The notes beneath the pieces are model-generated. The model saw nothing but the letters and a program-made list of their open reading frames with translations. It made no database searches and had not been told where the DNA came from. A stretch of 60,419 nt of DNA from Coxiellaceae bacterium (GTDB lineage: Bacteria > Pseudomonadota > Gammaproteobacteria > Coxiellales > Coxiellaceae), in the NCBI GenBank assembly GCA_029212925.1, contig JARGOB010000017.1, positions 1 through 60,419 on the forward strand, given 5' to 3'. The first letter of the stretch is position 1. Each line of letters starts with the position of its first letter. Of the stretch, positions 52,345 to 60,419 are shown piece after piece. The translations under genes and the position numbers were made by a program.

Positions 52345-53235
52345 ATGACTACTATTGGATTTGTTGGTTTAGGTCACATGGGTCAACCAATGGCAGAGAA
52401 TTTGGTTAAAGCGGGCCATGACTTAGTGGTGTTTGATTTAGCTGAAGCGCCTGTCAAGGCATTAGTATCACAAGGTGCAAAGTCGGCTTCGTCAGTAGCT
52501 GAATTAGCTGGTCAAGTGGATGTGGCGATTACGATGTTACAGACAGGTGATCAAGTAAAGTCTGTTTGTTTCGGTGATGATAGTCTTTTTAATCACCTTA
52601 AGAAAGGCAGCATGTATTTGGATTGTTCGACGATAGATGTTGAGTCTTCGCGTCAAGTGCATAAACGAGCATCTGAATTAGGTTTTGATATGTTAGATGC
52701 CCCGGTGTCGGGCGGAGTGCTAGGAGCGCAAGCGGCGACATTAACTTTTATGGTCGGTGGTGATAAAAAAATATTTGAAGACGCTAAGCCGTTATTCGAA
52801 GCCATGGGTAAGAATATTATTCATGCGGGGCAAGCGGGTAATGGTCAAGTGGCTAAGATTTGCAATAACATGATCTTAGGTGCGTCGATGATTGCCGTGT
52901 CGGAAGGATTTTTATTGGGTGAAAGTTTGGGCTTAGATGCGAAAACTTTATTTGATATATCATCCACTGCCAGTGCTCAGTGTTGGTCGATGACGACGTA
53001 TTGTCCGGCGCCGGGTGTATTACCGAATGTGCCTTCAAGCAACAGCTATAAAGCCGGCTTTAGTGGCAATATGATGCTAAAGGATATGCATTTGAGTCAA
53101 ACGGCAGCGGATCATGCAGGTGCAGCAACGCCTTTGTCGAAAGCGGCAACTCGCATGTATGAAGAATACGTCGAAAACGGTGGTGGTGATTTAGACTTTT
53201 CCGGTATCTATCAAATGTTGGATAGCGAAAAGTAA
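52345..53235 (+). CDS. mmsB: 3-hydroxyisobutyrate dehydrogenase
   Basis: This 296-residue NAD-dependent enzyme oxidises 3-hydroxyisobutyrate to methylmalonate semialdehyde, the substrate of MmsA. Visible marks are the Rossmann GFVGLGHMGQPMAENLVKAG, the substrate motif DAPVSGGVLGAQAATL, and the catalytic Lys in GQVAKICNNM. The start ATG follows AAAGGAC. It belongs with mmsA in valine degradation. Confidence 0.95.
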   Translation: MTTIGFVGLGHMGQPMAENLVKAGHDLVVFDLAEAPVKALVSQGAKSASSVAELAGQVDVAITMLQTGDQVKSVCFGDDSLFNHLKKGSMYLDCSTIDVESSRQVHKRASELGFDMLDAPVSGGVLGAQAATLTFMVGGDKKIFEDAKPLFEAMGKNIIHAGQAGNGQVAKICNNMILGASMIAVSEGFLLGESLGLDAKTLFDISSTASAQCWSMTTYCPAPGVLPNVPSSNSYKAGFSGNMMLKDMHLSQTAADHAGAATPLSKAATRMYEEYVENGGGDLDFSGIYQMLDSEK

Positions 53236-53262
53236 ATTATGGTTTAGGCTCGCATGGCGTTG

Positions 53263-54741
53263 TTAGGTGCTGGACGACAGTGATAAATTAGGCAACGCAT
53301 CGCCTGCATCATCTTTATCACCACTGATTAATCCTTTCAGTTTCGGTGTGATAATAAACGCAATCAGTCCAATCAGCACAGTAATGCTGCCATACAAGGT
53401 GAATGCATGGATATAACTCGGGTTGGTCACGAGTGGTTTAATGATATGACTTTTAGTTTGGGTGAACTCAGCACACCAGTCGGATAGTGCGCCGGCGATA
53501 CCTGCTGCTAGTTGCCAGATACCCATCATTAAGCCTTCTTGATCGGCGGGAACCAATTCACCGACCATGGCATAACCAATCGGTCCTACGAATACCTCGC
53601 CAAGTGTTTGGAAAAAATAACTGAGTATTAACCAGGCCAGTGCCACGTACCCTAAGGCGTTCGCGTGTTCTGTACCGATGCTTAAGACCAAGTAACCAAT
53701 TCCCATTAGCACCAAGCCCCAGCCAAATTTTGCTGGTGTGCTAATTTCGATGCCTTTAGCTGTTTTTAATTTCAGCCATAGCAATGTCAGCAGTGGGCCT
53801 GTGGTAACAATAAAGAATGGATTAAGGCAGCTTAAGCTGGCGGTAGGTATTACCCAGCCAAAGATTTCGCGATTGACGTTTCTTTCAGTAAATAAGGTTA
53901 GTAACGATGGTGATAACGAATATAACGTCCAAAACATAATCGACATGGTGGTGAGTAATATGAATACCCATAATTTTTTTCTGGCATGACCATGATGATT
54001 AAAGCTGAGTTTAAGTGTGTATAGTAGGGCGAGAGCGCCCATAATAATCATCAGGGAGTTAGCTACTTGAGCAAATTTTACAATTAGACCGGCTGCAATC
54101 GTGGCGCCAATAGTTAAAACAATACCACCGATTTGCTGTTGAGAGCTAAAGAGCTCAGTGTCTTTTAGGTATTTTTTATGATGCATTAATACGGGCAGCA
54201 TAATGGCAGCGCTTATGGCGCCTAACAGAAATGCGGCTGCATAACTGTAGTGTAATGATAGAGAGCCTGAGATAGCTGATGCAAGAAAACCACCTGCATT
54301 CATGCTGACGTAGACCATCACGAAGCCAGCTTCCCGTCGGGTATGATCTTCTGGATACAGGTGTCCGAGCATCACAAACAAACAGGGTACCATCATGCCA
54401 GTACCCATAATGAATAAGCTGAGTCCGATATAGAGGCTTAGTGCTGTGGGTATAGCCACAACAAGCGAGCCGAGTGCGCACATAATAATACTGATAAATG
54501 CCGCTTTAAAATAACCTAAAAAACGTTCAGCGATATAACCGCCGGGTACTGATGTGATAAATACGAGAGCATTAAATGCGCCTGAAATGGCATAGGCGCT
54601 TTTGTCATTAAAATGCAGTTGTTTGGTGACATACAGGACGAGCAAAGCAAGAAACATGGAAAATCCAATCATGCCTAGTAACTGTAATAGGCAAATGGTT
54701 AACATACCTTTAGGCTGTTTTGTATCTAACGATGTTTTCAT
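53263..54741 (-). CDS. POT-family proton-dependent peptide transporter
   Basis: From the ATG at 54741, preceded by GTGGGAGCC, the protein has 492 residues and about twelve to fourteen helices. The POT signature region is AYAISGAFNALVFITSVPGG with YIAERFLG, and a second is FFQTLGEVFVGPIGYAM. These transporters import di- and tripeptides with protons, fitting an amino-acid-dependent lifestyle. It is in reverse orientation to mmsB, with stops 27 bp apart. Confidence 0.92.
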   Translation of the reverse strand: MKTSLDTKQPKGMLTICLLQLLGMIGFSMFLALLVLYVTKQLHFNDKSAYAISGAFNALVFITSVPGGYIAERFLGYFKAAFISIIMCALGSLVVAIPTALSLYIGLSLFIMGTGMMVPCLFVMLGHLYPEDHTRREAGFVMVYVSMNAGGFLASAISGSLSLHYSYAAAFLLGAISAAIMLPVLMHHKKYLKDTELFSSQQQIGGIVLTIGATIAAGLIVKFAQVANSLMIIMGALALLYTLKLSFNHHGHARKKLWVFILLTTMSIMFWTLYSLSPSLLTLFTERNVNREIFGWVIPTASLSCLNPFFIVTTGPLLTLLWLKLKTAKGIEISTPAKFGWGLVLMGIGYLVLSIGTEHANALGYVALAWLILSYFFQTLGEVFVGPIGYAMVGELVPADQEGLMMGIWQLAAGIAGALSDWCAEFTQTKSHIIKPLVTNPSYIHAFTLYGSITVLIGLIAFIITPKLKGLISGDKDDAGDALPNLSLSSST

Positions 54742-54817
54742 AATGCTGGCTCCCACTGTCAATATGATGTGCCAGGATAGCGTTAATTATGTGAGATGTA
54801 TATGTATTTTGAGACTT

Positions 54818-56248
54818 CTAAAAGCTTTGTACTAAAGCAGGCAGGTGTTGCTGCCATGGGTTTATTTGTTCAAATTGGTAGGCAAGTTTAAAGAGGGTGG
54901 GTTCATCGAGGTGTCGTGCGGCAAATTGTACGCTTACTGGCGGTTGATTTTTTTGGTCAAATAAAACAGGCAGAGTCATCGCGGGTTGGCCAGTTTGATT
55001 AAATAAGCTGGTGAATGGCGAAAATTGCATGCATTTTTTCATAAATTGATGTAGCTCGTCAGTATGGCTTAAGCTGCCGATGGTTAGCGGTGGTTGTGCT
55101 AAGGCGGGGGTGAGTAATACATCGTAGCGTTCGAGTAGTTGGTAAATCGGATTGACGTGCGTGTGAATGATATGTTTGGCGTTTAGGATATCATGAGCGC
55201 TAATGCTGTGGCCGTGTTCAGCAAAATAGTTAGTGATGGGTTCGATATCTTTATCGTTGTGTTGACGTCCACAACGCATGGTTTGTTGTTTTAATAATTG
55301 CAGTGTGTTGGCTGCGATAATAGTGAAAACTGCTTGATCAATTTTTTCAATATCGATAGATAAACGGATGGGTTCAATATGGTGGCCGAGTTGATCAGCT
55401 AGCACAGCGGCTGAATCGACTGCACGTTGGCAAGGTTCAGCGATATCCACTTGTGGAAATACGCCTGTTAATAAAGCAATCTTTAAATGACGTTGATCTT
55501 TATTAACACTGGTTTGGGTGTAGGGGTTTCGATTACGTTGTTGTAAGGAGTGATACGGGTTTTGCATTAAATCCAGTACAGCTGCCGAATCACGTACGCT
55601 ACGAGTAATGACATGATTGGTTAATAACCCAGACCACATTTCAGCTTGGTTGGGGTTGTGTGGTGTGCTGCCGCGTGTTGGTTTTAAACCGAATAGTCCA
55701 CAGCATGCAGCAGGTGTGCGAAGTGAGCCACCGCTGTCATTGCCGGCGGCGAAGGGGACGATACGGGCAGCGACCGCAGAAGCTGATCCACCTGAAGATC
55801 CTCCAGAAGTTAGTGATAAATTCCAAGGGTTATGGCATGCACCAAACAGTTTGGGTTCGCAAGAAAAAGATAATCCTAATTCAGCGGTGTTGGTTTTACC
55901 AAAAATTAATGTGCCTGATGCCATCATACGTAGCACATATTCGCAACTGTGGTGTGATGTGTTATTAGAGAAAAACTGTGAGCCGTTGGTTTCGCGCGTA
56001 CCTTTTATTGCAAAATAGAGGTCTTTTACTAAGCTGGGAACACCATATAACGGTGATTGCGGATTTTGCTGTTTGAGTTGTTTGTATGCTTTGTCATAAT
56101 AAGTTGCCACGATGGCATTCAGTTGTGGGTTATAGGTATCGGTGAGTTTAATGGCACACTCTAGCGGTTCTGATGCTTTTATTTCTTTGTTCTTTATAAG
56201 TGTAGCTAGTCCCAATGCATCATAGGCTATGTATTCCGTTACTTTCAT
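54818..56248 (-). CDS. Amidase-signature family hydrolase
   Basis: From the ATG at 56248 the protein has 476 residues, the family's usual length; a longer frame to 56407 would overlap the LysR gene. The catalytic triad pieces are visible: Lys in SLVKDLYF, the cis-Ser region TSGGSSGGSASAVAA and the nucleophile segment GNDSGGSLRTPAA. It hydrolyses amide bonds (GatA-like fold, but no gatB/gatC nearby, so not the tRNA amidotransferase). The LysR gene immediately upstream may control it. Confidence 0.9.
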   Translation of the reverse strand: MKVTEYIAYDALGLATLIKNKEIKASEPLECAIKLTDTYNPQLNAIVATYYDKAYKQLKQQNPQSPLYGVPSLVKDLYFAIKGTRETNGSQFFSNNTSHHSCEYVLRMMASGTLIFGKTNTAELGLSFSCEPKLFGACHNPWNLSLTSGGSSGGSASAVAARIVPFAAGNDSGGSLRTPAACCGLFGLKPTRGSTPHNPNQAEMWSGLLTNHVITRSVRDSAAVLDLMQNPYHSLQQRNRNPYTQTSVNKDQRHLKIALLTGVFPQVDIAEPCQRAVDSAAVLADQLGHHIEPIRLSIDIEKIDQAVFTIIAANTLQLLKQQTMRCGRQHNDKDIEPITNYFAEHGHSISAHDILNAKHIIHTHVNPIYQLLERYDVLLTPALAQPPLTIGSLSHTDELHQFMKKCMQFSPFTSLFNQTGQPAMTLPVLFDQKNQPPVSVQFAARHLDEPTLFKLAYQFEQINPWQQHLPALVQSF

Positions 56249-56315
56249 ATGATGTTGCTCGCTGCCGTTTATTCCATAACTGCATCCTAGAATAATATAG
56301 TATGATTTGTCGGAT

Positions 56316-57218
56316 TTATGCGAAGTGACTGCTGAGAAAATCGAGTAAAGCACGCTGTTTGGGTGGCATGTTTTCGCGTTCGCTATAAACAGCAAAGATA
56401 TCGACATGGCTGGCGCAATAATCTTGCAGTAAGCGTGTTAAGCGTCCTTGGCGGACTTTTTTTTCAATGACATAGTTTGGTAGTAAGGTAATACCTTGGC
56501 CAGCTATTGCTGCAGCTTCTAGCGTATTGGCGCTACTGGCTGAGAAGTTGCCATCAATTTTAATCGGCGTGGTGATGTGATTATGTTTAAAATACCATTC
56601 GTTTCCAATGGTGGGGTGATGGTAGCGTAAGCAGTTATGTTGTAATAGTTCTTCAGGTGTTTTTGGGTAGCCGCATTGTTCTAAATATTCCGGACTGGCA
56701 CATGCAACAAGTTTGCTTTGCATTAAACGTTTGGCATAGAGGTTTGAATCTTTAATCGGACCGATATGGATGGATAAATCCATGCGTTGTTCGATGATAT
56801 TATCGAACTGTTTACCTAAAAACATTTCGATTTTAATGTCGGGGTATTTTTCACAAAATATTTTTATCGCTGGCGCTAGTTGGATGATACCAAAGCTGAT
56901 CGGGCTGTGCAGGCGTAATGTGCCGCGAGGCTGCTCTTGATGCTCAGATATTCCTGATTGAATATTATTAATTTTGGTGCGCAGGTGAGAGAATTCATTA
57001 TATAAGTTTGTGCCAGCTTCGGTGGGTGCAAGCCTGCGTGTGCTGCGATGCAGTAATTGCAATTTCAGTTGAGTCTCTAAACGACGAATTCGTTTGCTTA
57101 CAATCGACTTGGAAATACCGAGTTGTTCGCCAGCGGCGGTAAAGCTGCTGCAATCTAACACGGTGACGAATAACATGGCATCAAGCATAAAGTTGGAGGT
57201 TTCTAACTGCATTGGCAT
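56316..57218 (-). CDS. LysR-family transcriptional regulator
   Basis: This 300-residue protein has an N-terminal winged helix (MLFVTVLDCSSFTAAGEQL, GISKSIVSKRIRRLETQL) and the periplasmic-binding-like effector domain of LysR proteins. The sequence is of the CrgA/DsdC-like group (STRRLAPTEAG). It lies 67 bp upstream of the amidase gene on the same strand and probably regulates it or its own operon. The 255 bp before its start hold the direct repeats near 57404. Confidence 0.92.
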   Translation of the reverse strand: MPMQLETSNFMLDAMLFVTVLDCSSFTAAGEQLGISKSIVSKRIRRLETQLKLQLLHRSTRRLAPTEAGTNLYNEFSHLRTKINNIQSGISEHQEQPRGTLRLHSPISFGIIQLAPAIKIFCEKYPDIKIEMFLGKQFDNIIEQRMDLSIHIGPIKDSNLYAKRLMQSKLVACASPEYLEQCGYPKTPEELLQHNCLRYHHPTIGNEWYFKHNHITTPIKIDGNFSASSANTLEAAAIAGQGITLLPNYVIEKKVRQGRLTRLLQDYCASHVDIFAVYSERENMPPKQRALLDFLSSHFA

Positions 57219-57403
57219 TGTGCTCTTTACTCCCCAGTAAAATAACCACTTTATGATACAGGGGGTATTGTAGCTGTCAATTGAATTGTGATAAATTACA
57301 TATTAAACAGATGGTTACAAAACAACAAAGATTCTAGAAATTAACTTATTTTTCTTAAGGAAACCTTAAACATTGTTGCCATGAATAACTGATCAAAAAA
57401 TAA

Positions 57404-57452
57404 ACTTGTAAAAAGTGGGTAAATTACCCGTTTATTACTTGTAAAAAGTGGG
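57404..57452. repeat. Two 16-bp direct repeats upstream of the AAA ATPase gene
   Basis: ACTTGTAAAAAGTGGG occurs exactly at 57404-57419 and 57437-57452, 33 bp apart. The second copy ends 22 bp before the ATG at 57474. A 33-bp period (three helical turns) would place both copies on one face of the DNA, as for a regulator binding in tandem. Confidence 0.85.
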
Positions 57453-57473
57453 ATGTTTGGTTATGGTTGAGCT

Positions 57474-58805
57474 ATGAAACGAGACTTAATGACACAATTG
57501 ATTGCTTGGAAGGCAGCGGTAGGGCGCAAACCTCTTATTTTGCGTGGTGTTCGTCAAACCGGTAAAACGCATTTGTTAACCCAATTTGGTAAGCAGCACT
57601 TTAAGCACTGTCATATTATTAACTTTGAAAAGCAGACGACATTAAATGAACTATTTGAGCAAGATCTTGACCCCCACAGAATTCTTAATGATTTGTGTTT
57701 TAAATTAAAAACGAATATTGATATAGACACAGATCTCTTGATATTTGATGAAATACAAGCTTGCCCGAAAGCATTAACCAGTTTGAAGTATTTTTGTGAA
57801 GACCTGCCTCAGTTGGCGTTGTGCAGTGCTGGTTCGTTGTTGAGTTTACATTTAAATGAAGCATCATTTCCGGTGGGCAAAGTGGATATGATGCATTTAT
57901 ATCCCATGACATTTGCTGAGTTTTTAGCAGGTATTGGTGATCAAATGGCTGCTGAGCTTATTTATAGCTATCAAGCTAACGAGATAATATCTGAAGTTAA
58001 GCACCAACGTTTGTGGGAGTTACTAAAATATTATTTTATCACGGGTGGATTGCCAGAAGTCGTTAGTTTGTTTGGTGAGAAAAAAGCAAATTTATATGAA
58101 GCAACAAAGCATGTGCGTCAAAAACAAGACGAGCTAATCCAGGCGTATTATGCTGATATTGCCAAACATGCGGGTAAAGTGAATGCCATGCATATTGATC
58201 GCACCTGGCGAGCTGTACCCATGCAACTTGCCAGTAATTATGATACCAGTACTAATCGCTTTCGTTTTAAGGGTATCATTCCTACGGTTAGTCGTTATCG
58301 AGAACTGGTGAGTGTGATTGACTGGCTTGAAGCTGCAGAGCTTGTGATACGGTTGCCACTTGTCGGAGCTTTTGAGCAACCGATAAAAGCATACGCTAAA
58401 GAAAATCTATTTAAACTGATGATGTTTGATGTAGGCTTATTAGGCGCAATGAACGGAATGGATCCAAGTACGATTTTGCAATATGATTATGGCACTTATA
58501 AGGGCTATTTTGCTGAAAATTTTGTTGCTCAACAATTGGTTGCTACTGTGAATAATGAACTATTTAGTTGGCAACAGGATCGCTCTGAGGTGGAGTTTTT
58601 ATTGCCGAATGATGGTGAAGTTGTGCCGATTGAAGTGAAGGCGGGTAAGGTAACTCGTGCGAAGAGCTTAAAGAAATATATCGATAAATACAAACCTAGT
58701 CAGAGCGTTATTTTGTCAGCCAATGTGCCGCATCAAAATAAAAATAAAACAGTTTATCACCTACCGTTGTATTTAACCGGAAAGCTGCCAGAGATACTAT
58801 CTTGA
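57474..58805 (+). CDS. AAA ATPase with DUF4143 domain
   Basis: This 443-residue protein has an N-terminal AAA_14 ATPase (Walker A GVRQTGKT at residues 25-32, Walker B LLIFDEIQACP) and a C-terminal DUF4143 region (YFAENFVAQQL, then VEFLLPNDGEVVPIEVKAG, which looks nuclease-like). These genes are widespread and often lateral; their function is unproven. The gene stands alone behind two direct repeats. Confidence 0.92.
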   Translation: MKRDLMTQLIAWKAAVGRKPLILRGVRQTGKTHLLTQFGKQHFKHCHIINFEKQTTLNELFEQDLDPHRILNDLCFKLKTNIDIDTDLLIFDEIQACPKALTSLKYFCEDLPQLALCSAGSLLSLHLNEASFPVGKVDMMHLYPMTFAEFLAGIGDQMAAELIYSYQANEIISEVKHQRLWELLKYYFITGGLPEVVSLFGEKKANLYEATKHVRQKQDELIQAYYADIAKHAGKVNAMHIDRTWRAVPMQLASNYDTSTNRFRFKGIIPTVSRYRELVSVIDWLEAAELVIRLPLVGAFEQPIKAYAKENLFKLMMFDVGLLGAMNGMDPSTILQYDYGTYKGYFAENFVAQQLVATVNNELFSWQQDRSEVEFLLPNDGEVVPIEVKAGKVTRAKSLKKYIDKYKPSQSVILSANVPHQNKNKTVYHLPLYLTGKLPEILS

Positions 58806-58826
58806 ATCACGCTGTATTGCATTGGC

Positions 58827-59171
58827 TTATATTCGTGCATCAAAATCACTAACAAAGCTAGGTTGTTCTGGCATGGTGTCAAAGTCATAGCATTCTTGCA
58901 GTTTGGCATTAAACAACTGATCAAAAGGGTGAGTGGAATCGTCCCAGCCTTTGAGTTTTTCCATGCCGTCATCATCCATGTCATGTATAAACATCGCATA
59001 GTCTTTACCGTCCAGTGTATGTAGCCAAAGTTTTGCGTTATTGAGTCCATAACGCAGTAGCAGGTCTTTGTATTCGGCTTGCTTTGATCCGGTGCAGCAA
59101 TCCTGCACAAAGTCTTTGTAGGCTTGTGTTTTACCCGGTTTCAATGGCATACAAAATAATGTTGTGCTCAT
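58827..59171 (-). CDS. Small unknown protein, possible dimeric alpha/beta barrel
   Basis: This 114-residue protein begins with a strand and a loop (TTLFCMPLKPGKTQAYKDFV) and has a later strand (YAMFIHDMDD) in the order seen in small ferredoxin-like monooxygenase or mutarotase-like folds. It could be a member of such an uncharacterised family. It stands between the ATPase gene (convergent) and about 295 bp of DNA without a gene, which hold only an 8-bp inverted repeat (GGATTGCA / TGCAATCC). Confidence 0.65.
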   Translation of the reverse strand: MSTTLFCMPLKPGKTQAYKDFVQDCCTGSKQAEYKDLLLRYGLNNAKLWLHTLDGKDYAMFIHDMDDDGMEKLKGWDDSTHPFDQLFNAKLQECYDFDTMPEQPSFVSDFDARI

Positions 59172-59466
59172 GCTGATGCTCCTTTAATTAAGCTATGTCG
59201 GATTGCAATATGACTATTACACTGATTTGGTTGTAATGCAATCCTACCTGTAAGTTAGAAGGTATGAGATACTGTGGTTTTATCCTATGGTAAATGAGTT
59301 GAGATAGCTGGTTAGTTTTTACTGGCAGTTAGGGCTTATTGTTGAGAAGCAAAAAGCGCATTAGTGGAGTAGCAAAATCTTAACCCAGCTGTCTAATAAT
59401 ATGCGAAATGCATTTCCTGGTATGCAGGGTTTTTCTGCTGCCCGGTCTCAATTAGCGAAGGCGATT

Positions 59467-60093
59467 TTAACGGATCCCTAACTGCCGAGACATGTCGTAT
59501 ACACTGCGGCGTAATGAGCTAACTTTGCGTGTGACTGCTAACAATGACTCATGATGGAGTGGAGCAACACGGTCTATATTGTCTTGTTTAAATAACTCAG
59601 GCCGCCATGTATAAAGCTGCATAAGCAATTGCGGGTCGAGATCTTCACCTTCTATATAGTTAATGGAATTAACAAAGCGGTCATCACTTAACATAACAAC
59701 TTTTTGCTCGTCTGGAACTGCTTGATACATTTGTAAAGCAAGCGCTGGGCTATTATATGATACTGCACGCCAAAACGGGTCAAAATTACCATGACTTAAC
59801 ATCTCTGTCAGTACCCCGCAGTTTTTTGCTTCCGTAAGCAATCTGCTGATAATCGAAGACATACTAGCGGTGTTTGATTCATCAGTTGCAACACTTAAAG
59901 CTCTAGTGAGTAGTGCGTAGTTATCCGCCATCAGGTAGCTTTTTAAACGCGCTAAATTGCCATCAGCTTTGGCTTCTGCTGTGCAGTGCTCGAATTCGTC
60001 TATTTTAGCGTAAGCGATCGCGGTCTTCATCGCAGTATACCTATCGCCTAAAGAATCAAACATCATACCTCTATACCTTGCTCCAAATCTCAC
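59467..60093 (-). CDS. Unknown helical-repeat-like protein, candidate effector
   Basis: This 208-residue protein begins at a GTG preceded by AGGAGAG. It is helical, with about five paired helices (LLTRALSVATDE, FWRAVSYNSPALALQMYQAV, LLMQLYTWRPELF) spaced like TPR- or ankyrin-type solenoid repeats, but no repeat family is certain. A weak PmrA-type box lies upstream. There is no signal peptide. Confidence 0.65.
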   Translation of the reverse strand: MRFGARYRGMMFDSLGDRYTAMKTAIAYAKIDEFEHCTAEAKADGNLARLKSYLMADNYALLTRALSVATDESNTASMSSIISRLLTEAKNCGVLTEMLSHGNFDPFWRAVSYNSPALALQMYQAVPDEQKVVMLSDDRFVNSINYIEGEDLDPQLLMQLYTWRPELFKQDNIDRVAPLHHESLLAVTRKVSSLRRSVYDMSRQLGIR

Positions 60094-60126
60094 AACACTC
60101 TCCTATAATTATGCTATTTCACTAAT

Positions 60127-60159
60127 ATTTTAACTTTATTTTATTAATATAATACAATG
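60127..60159 (-). promoter_or_regulatory. Weak PmrA-type box with -10 element
   Basis: On the minus strand CATTGTATT (60159-60151), 2 bp, ATTAATAAA (60148-60140), 7 bp, TAAAAT (60132-60127). Only six of nine positions match in each half, in a very AT-rich stretch, so this may be chance. The geometry equals the stronger boxes, and the start of the gene at 60093 lies about 30 bases on. Confidence 0.3.
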
Positions 60160-60332
60160 AGAATGCTTGATCAATATCTATGCGTTGCTGTGCATATATC
60201 GCCAAATAACTATTGCAAATCTAGATGTCTTATTCTATTAATGCTCTGGAATGGTGGTGCCCGGTGAACCAGTGAAATAGTTCTCCCGCTGTTGAACAGT
60301 TGCCTATGTCTCCGGTGTGGATCTTGCTTTAT

Positions 60333-60368
60333 TGGTGGGCCCACTAGGACTTGAACCTAGGACCTGAC
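60333..60368 (-). tRNA. 3' part of a tRNA (isoleucine-like), truncated or remnant
   Basis: On the minus strand the sequence ends TGGGCCC-A-CCA (60343-60333). Before it comes a perfect T arm: CTAGG, loop TTCAAGT, CCTAG (60360-60344). The acceptor half expects GGGCCCA upstream, but none occurs in the 51 bases to the window end, nor is a D arm visible. The T arm and acceptor recall tRNA-Ile. It looks like the copy of a tRNA end left at an integration site or a degraded gene; an intron-free complete tRNA is not possible within the visible sequence. Confidence 0.5.
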
Positions 60369-60419
60369 CTGCCCCCATTTCTTGAACCGTCAATTTTAGA
60401 AAAACCTGACGTCTGGGGC

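Noticed and set aside
54818..56248. Glutamyl-tRNA amidotransferase subunit A (gatA)
   Set aside because: The amidase fold matches, but no gatB or gatC is adjacent and a LysR regulator gene sits beside it.
60333..60419. Complete tRNA or tmRNA
   Set aside because: Only the T arm and acceptor end are present; no D arm, anticodon arm or pairing 5' acceptor is visible in the window.

Overview
The window looks like chromosomal DNA of a gammaproteobacterium, most likely from the Legionellales (the Legionella/Coxiella side). The housekeeping genes smpB, ratA, rnfH, bamE, fur, recN, nadK, grpE, dnaK and dnaJ are of gammaproteobacterial type and arrangement. Between them lie many unrecognised proteins of the kind seen in intracellular Legionellales: ankyrin repeats, pentapeptide repeats, proline-rich tails and a VirK-family protein. 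Several of these genes carry a promoter element matching the PmrA box known from Legionella and Coxiella effector genes. The DNA is moderately AT-rich, and its intergenic spaces hold dispersed palindromic repeats.

Layout. 1-5.2 kb: DoxX-like membrane protein, exported acetolactate decarboxylase, a PmrA-box membrane protein, an MFS exporter and another membrane protein. 5.3-9 kb: PspC protein, a six-copy 40-bp minisatellite, a GntR(YtrA-type)-ABC-permease operon with a 32-residue membrane peptide, and a TauE/SafE permease. 9-15 kb: effector-like proteins around an L,D-transpeptidase. 14.8-29.1 kb: housekeeping block (smpB, ratA-rnfH, bamE, fur, a two-gene redox operon, a PmrA-box acetyltransferase-like gene, recN, nadK, grpE, dnaK, dnaJ). 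An unknown gene with its own PmrA-type promoter sits between grpE and dnaK, and heat-shock promoters precede grpE and dnaK. 29.3-33.9 kb: pentapeptide protein, porin, membrane protein, PmrA-box protein. 33.9-42 kb: a type I secretion locus (HlyD adaptor, ABC transporter, TolC) facing a 762-residue secreted protein with a lysozyme-like N-terminus and five related C-terminal repeats; a PmrA-box gene is embedded in it. 42-46.4 kb: minus-strand cluster of unknown proteins including one with an HELRH motif and one VirK-family gene. 46.4-60.4 kb: mostly metabolism and transport (GIY-YIG, GH16-like hydrolase, APC permease, AhpD-like protein, mmsA-mmsB, POT transporter, amidase with LysR regulator, AAA/DUF4143 ATPase), ending in a tRNA 3' fragment.

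The most notable signal is the repeated promoter design: two TTAAT-type half sites 11 bp apart, then exactly 7 bp to a -10 hexamer. It occurs upstream of five mutually unrelated uncharacterised genes (about 1.5, 21.2, 24.8, 33.2 and 38.1 kb) and more weakly at 60.1 kb. This suggests a dispersed, co-regulated set of candidate secreted effectors. Functions of the unrecognised proteins are not known. Regulon membership and secretion are inferences from sequence.
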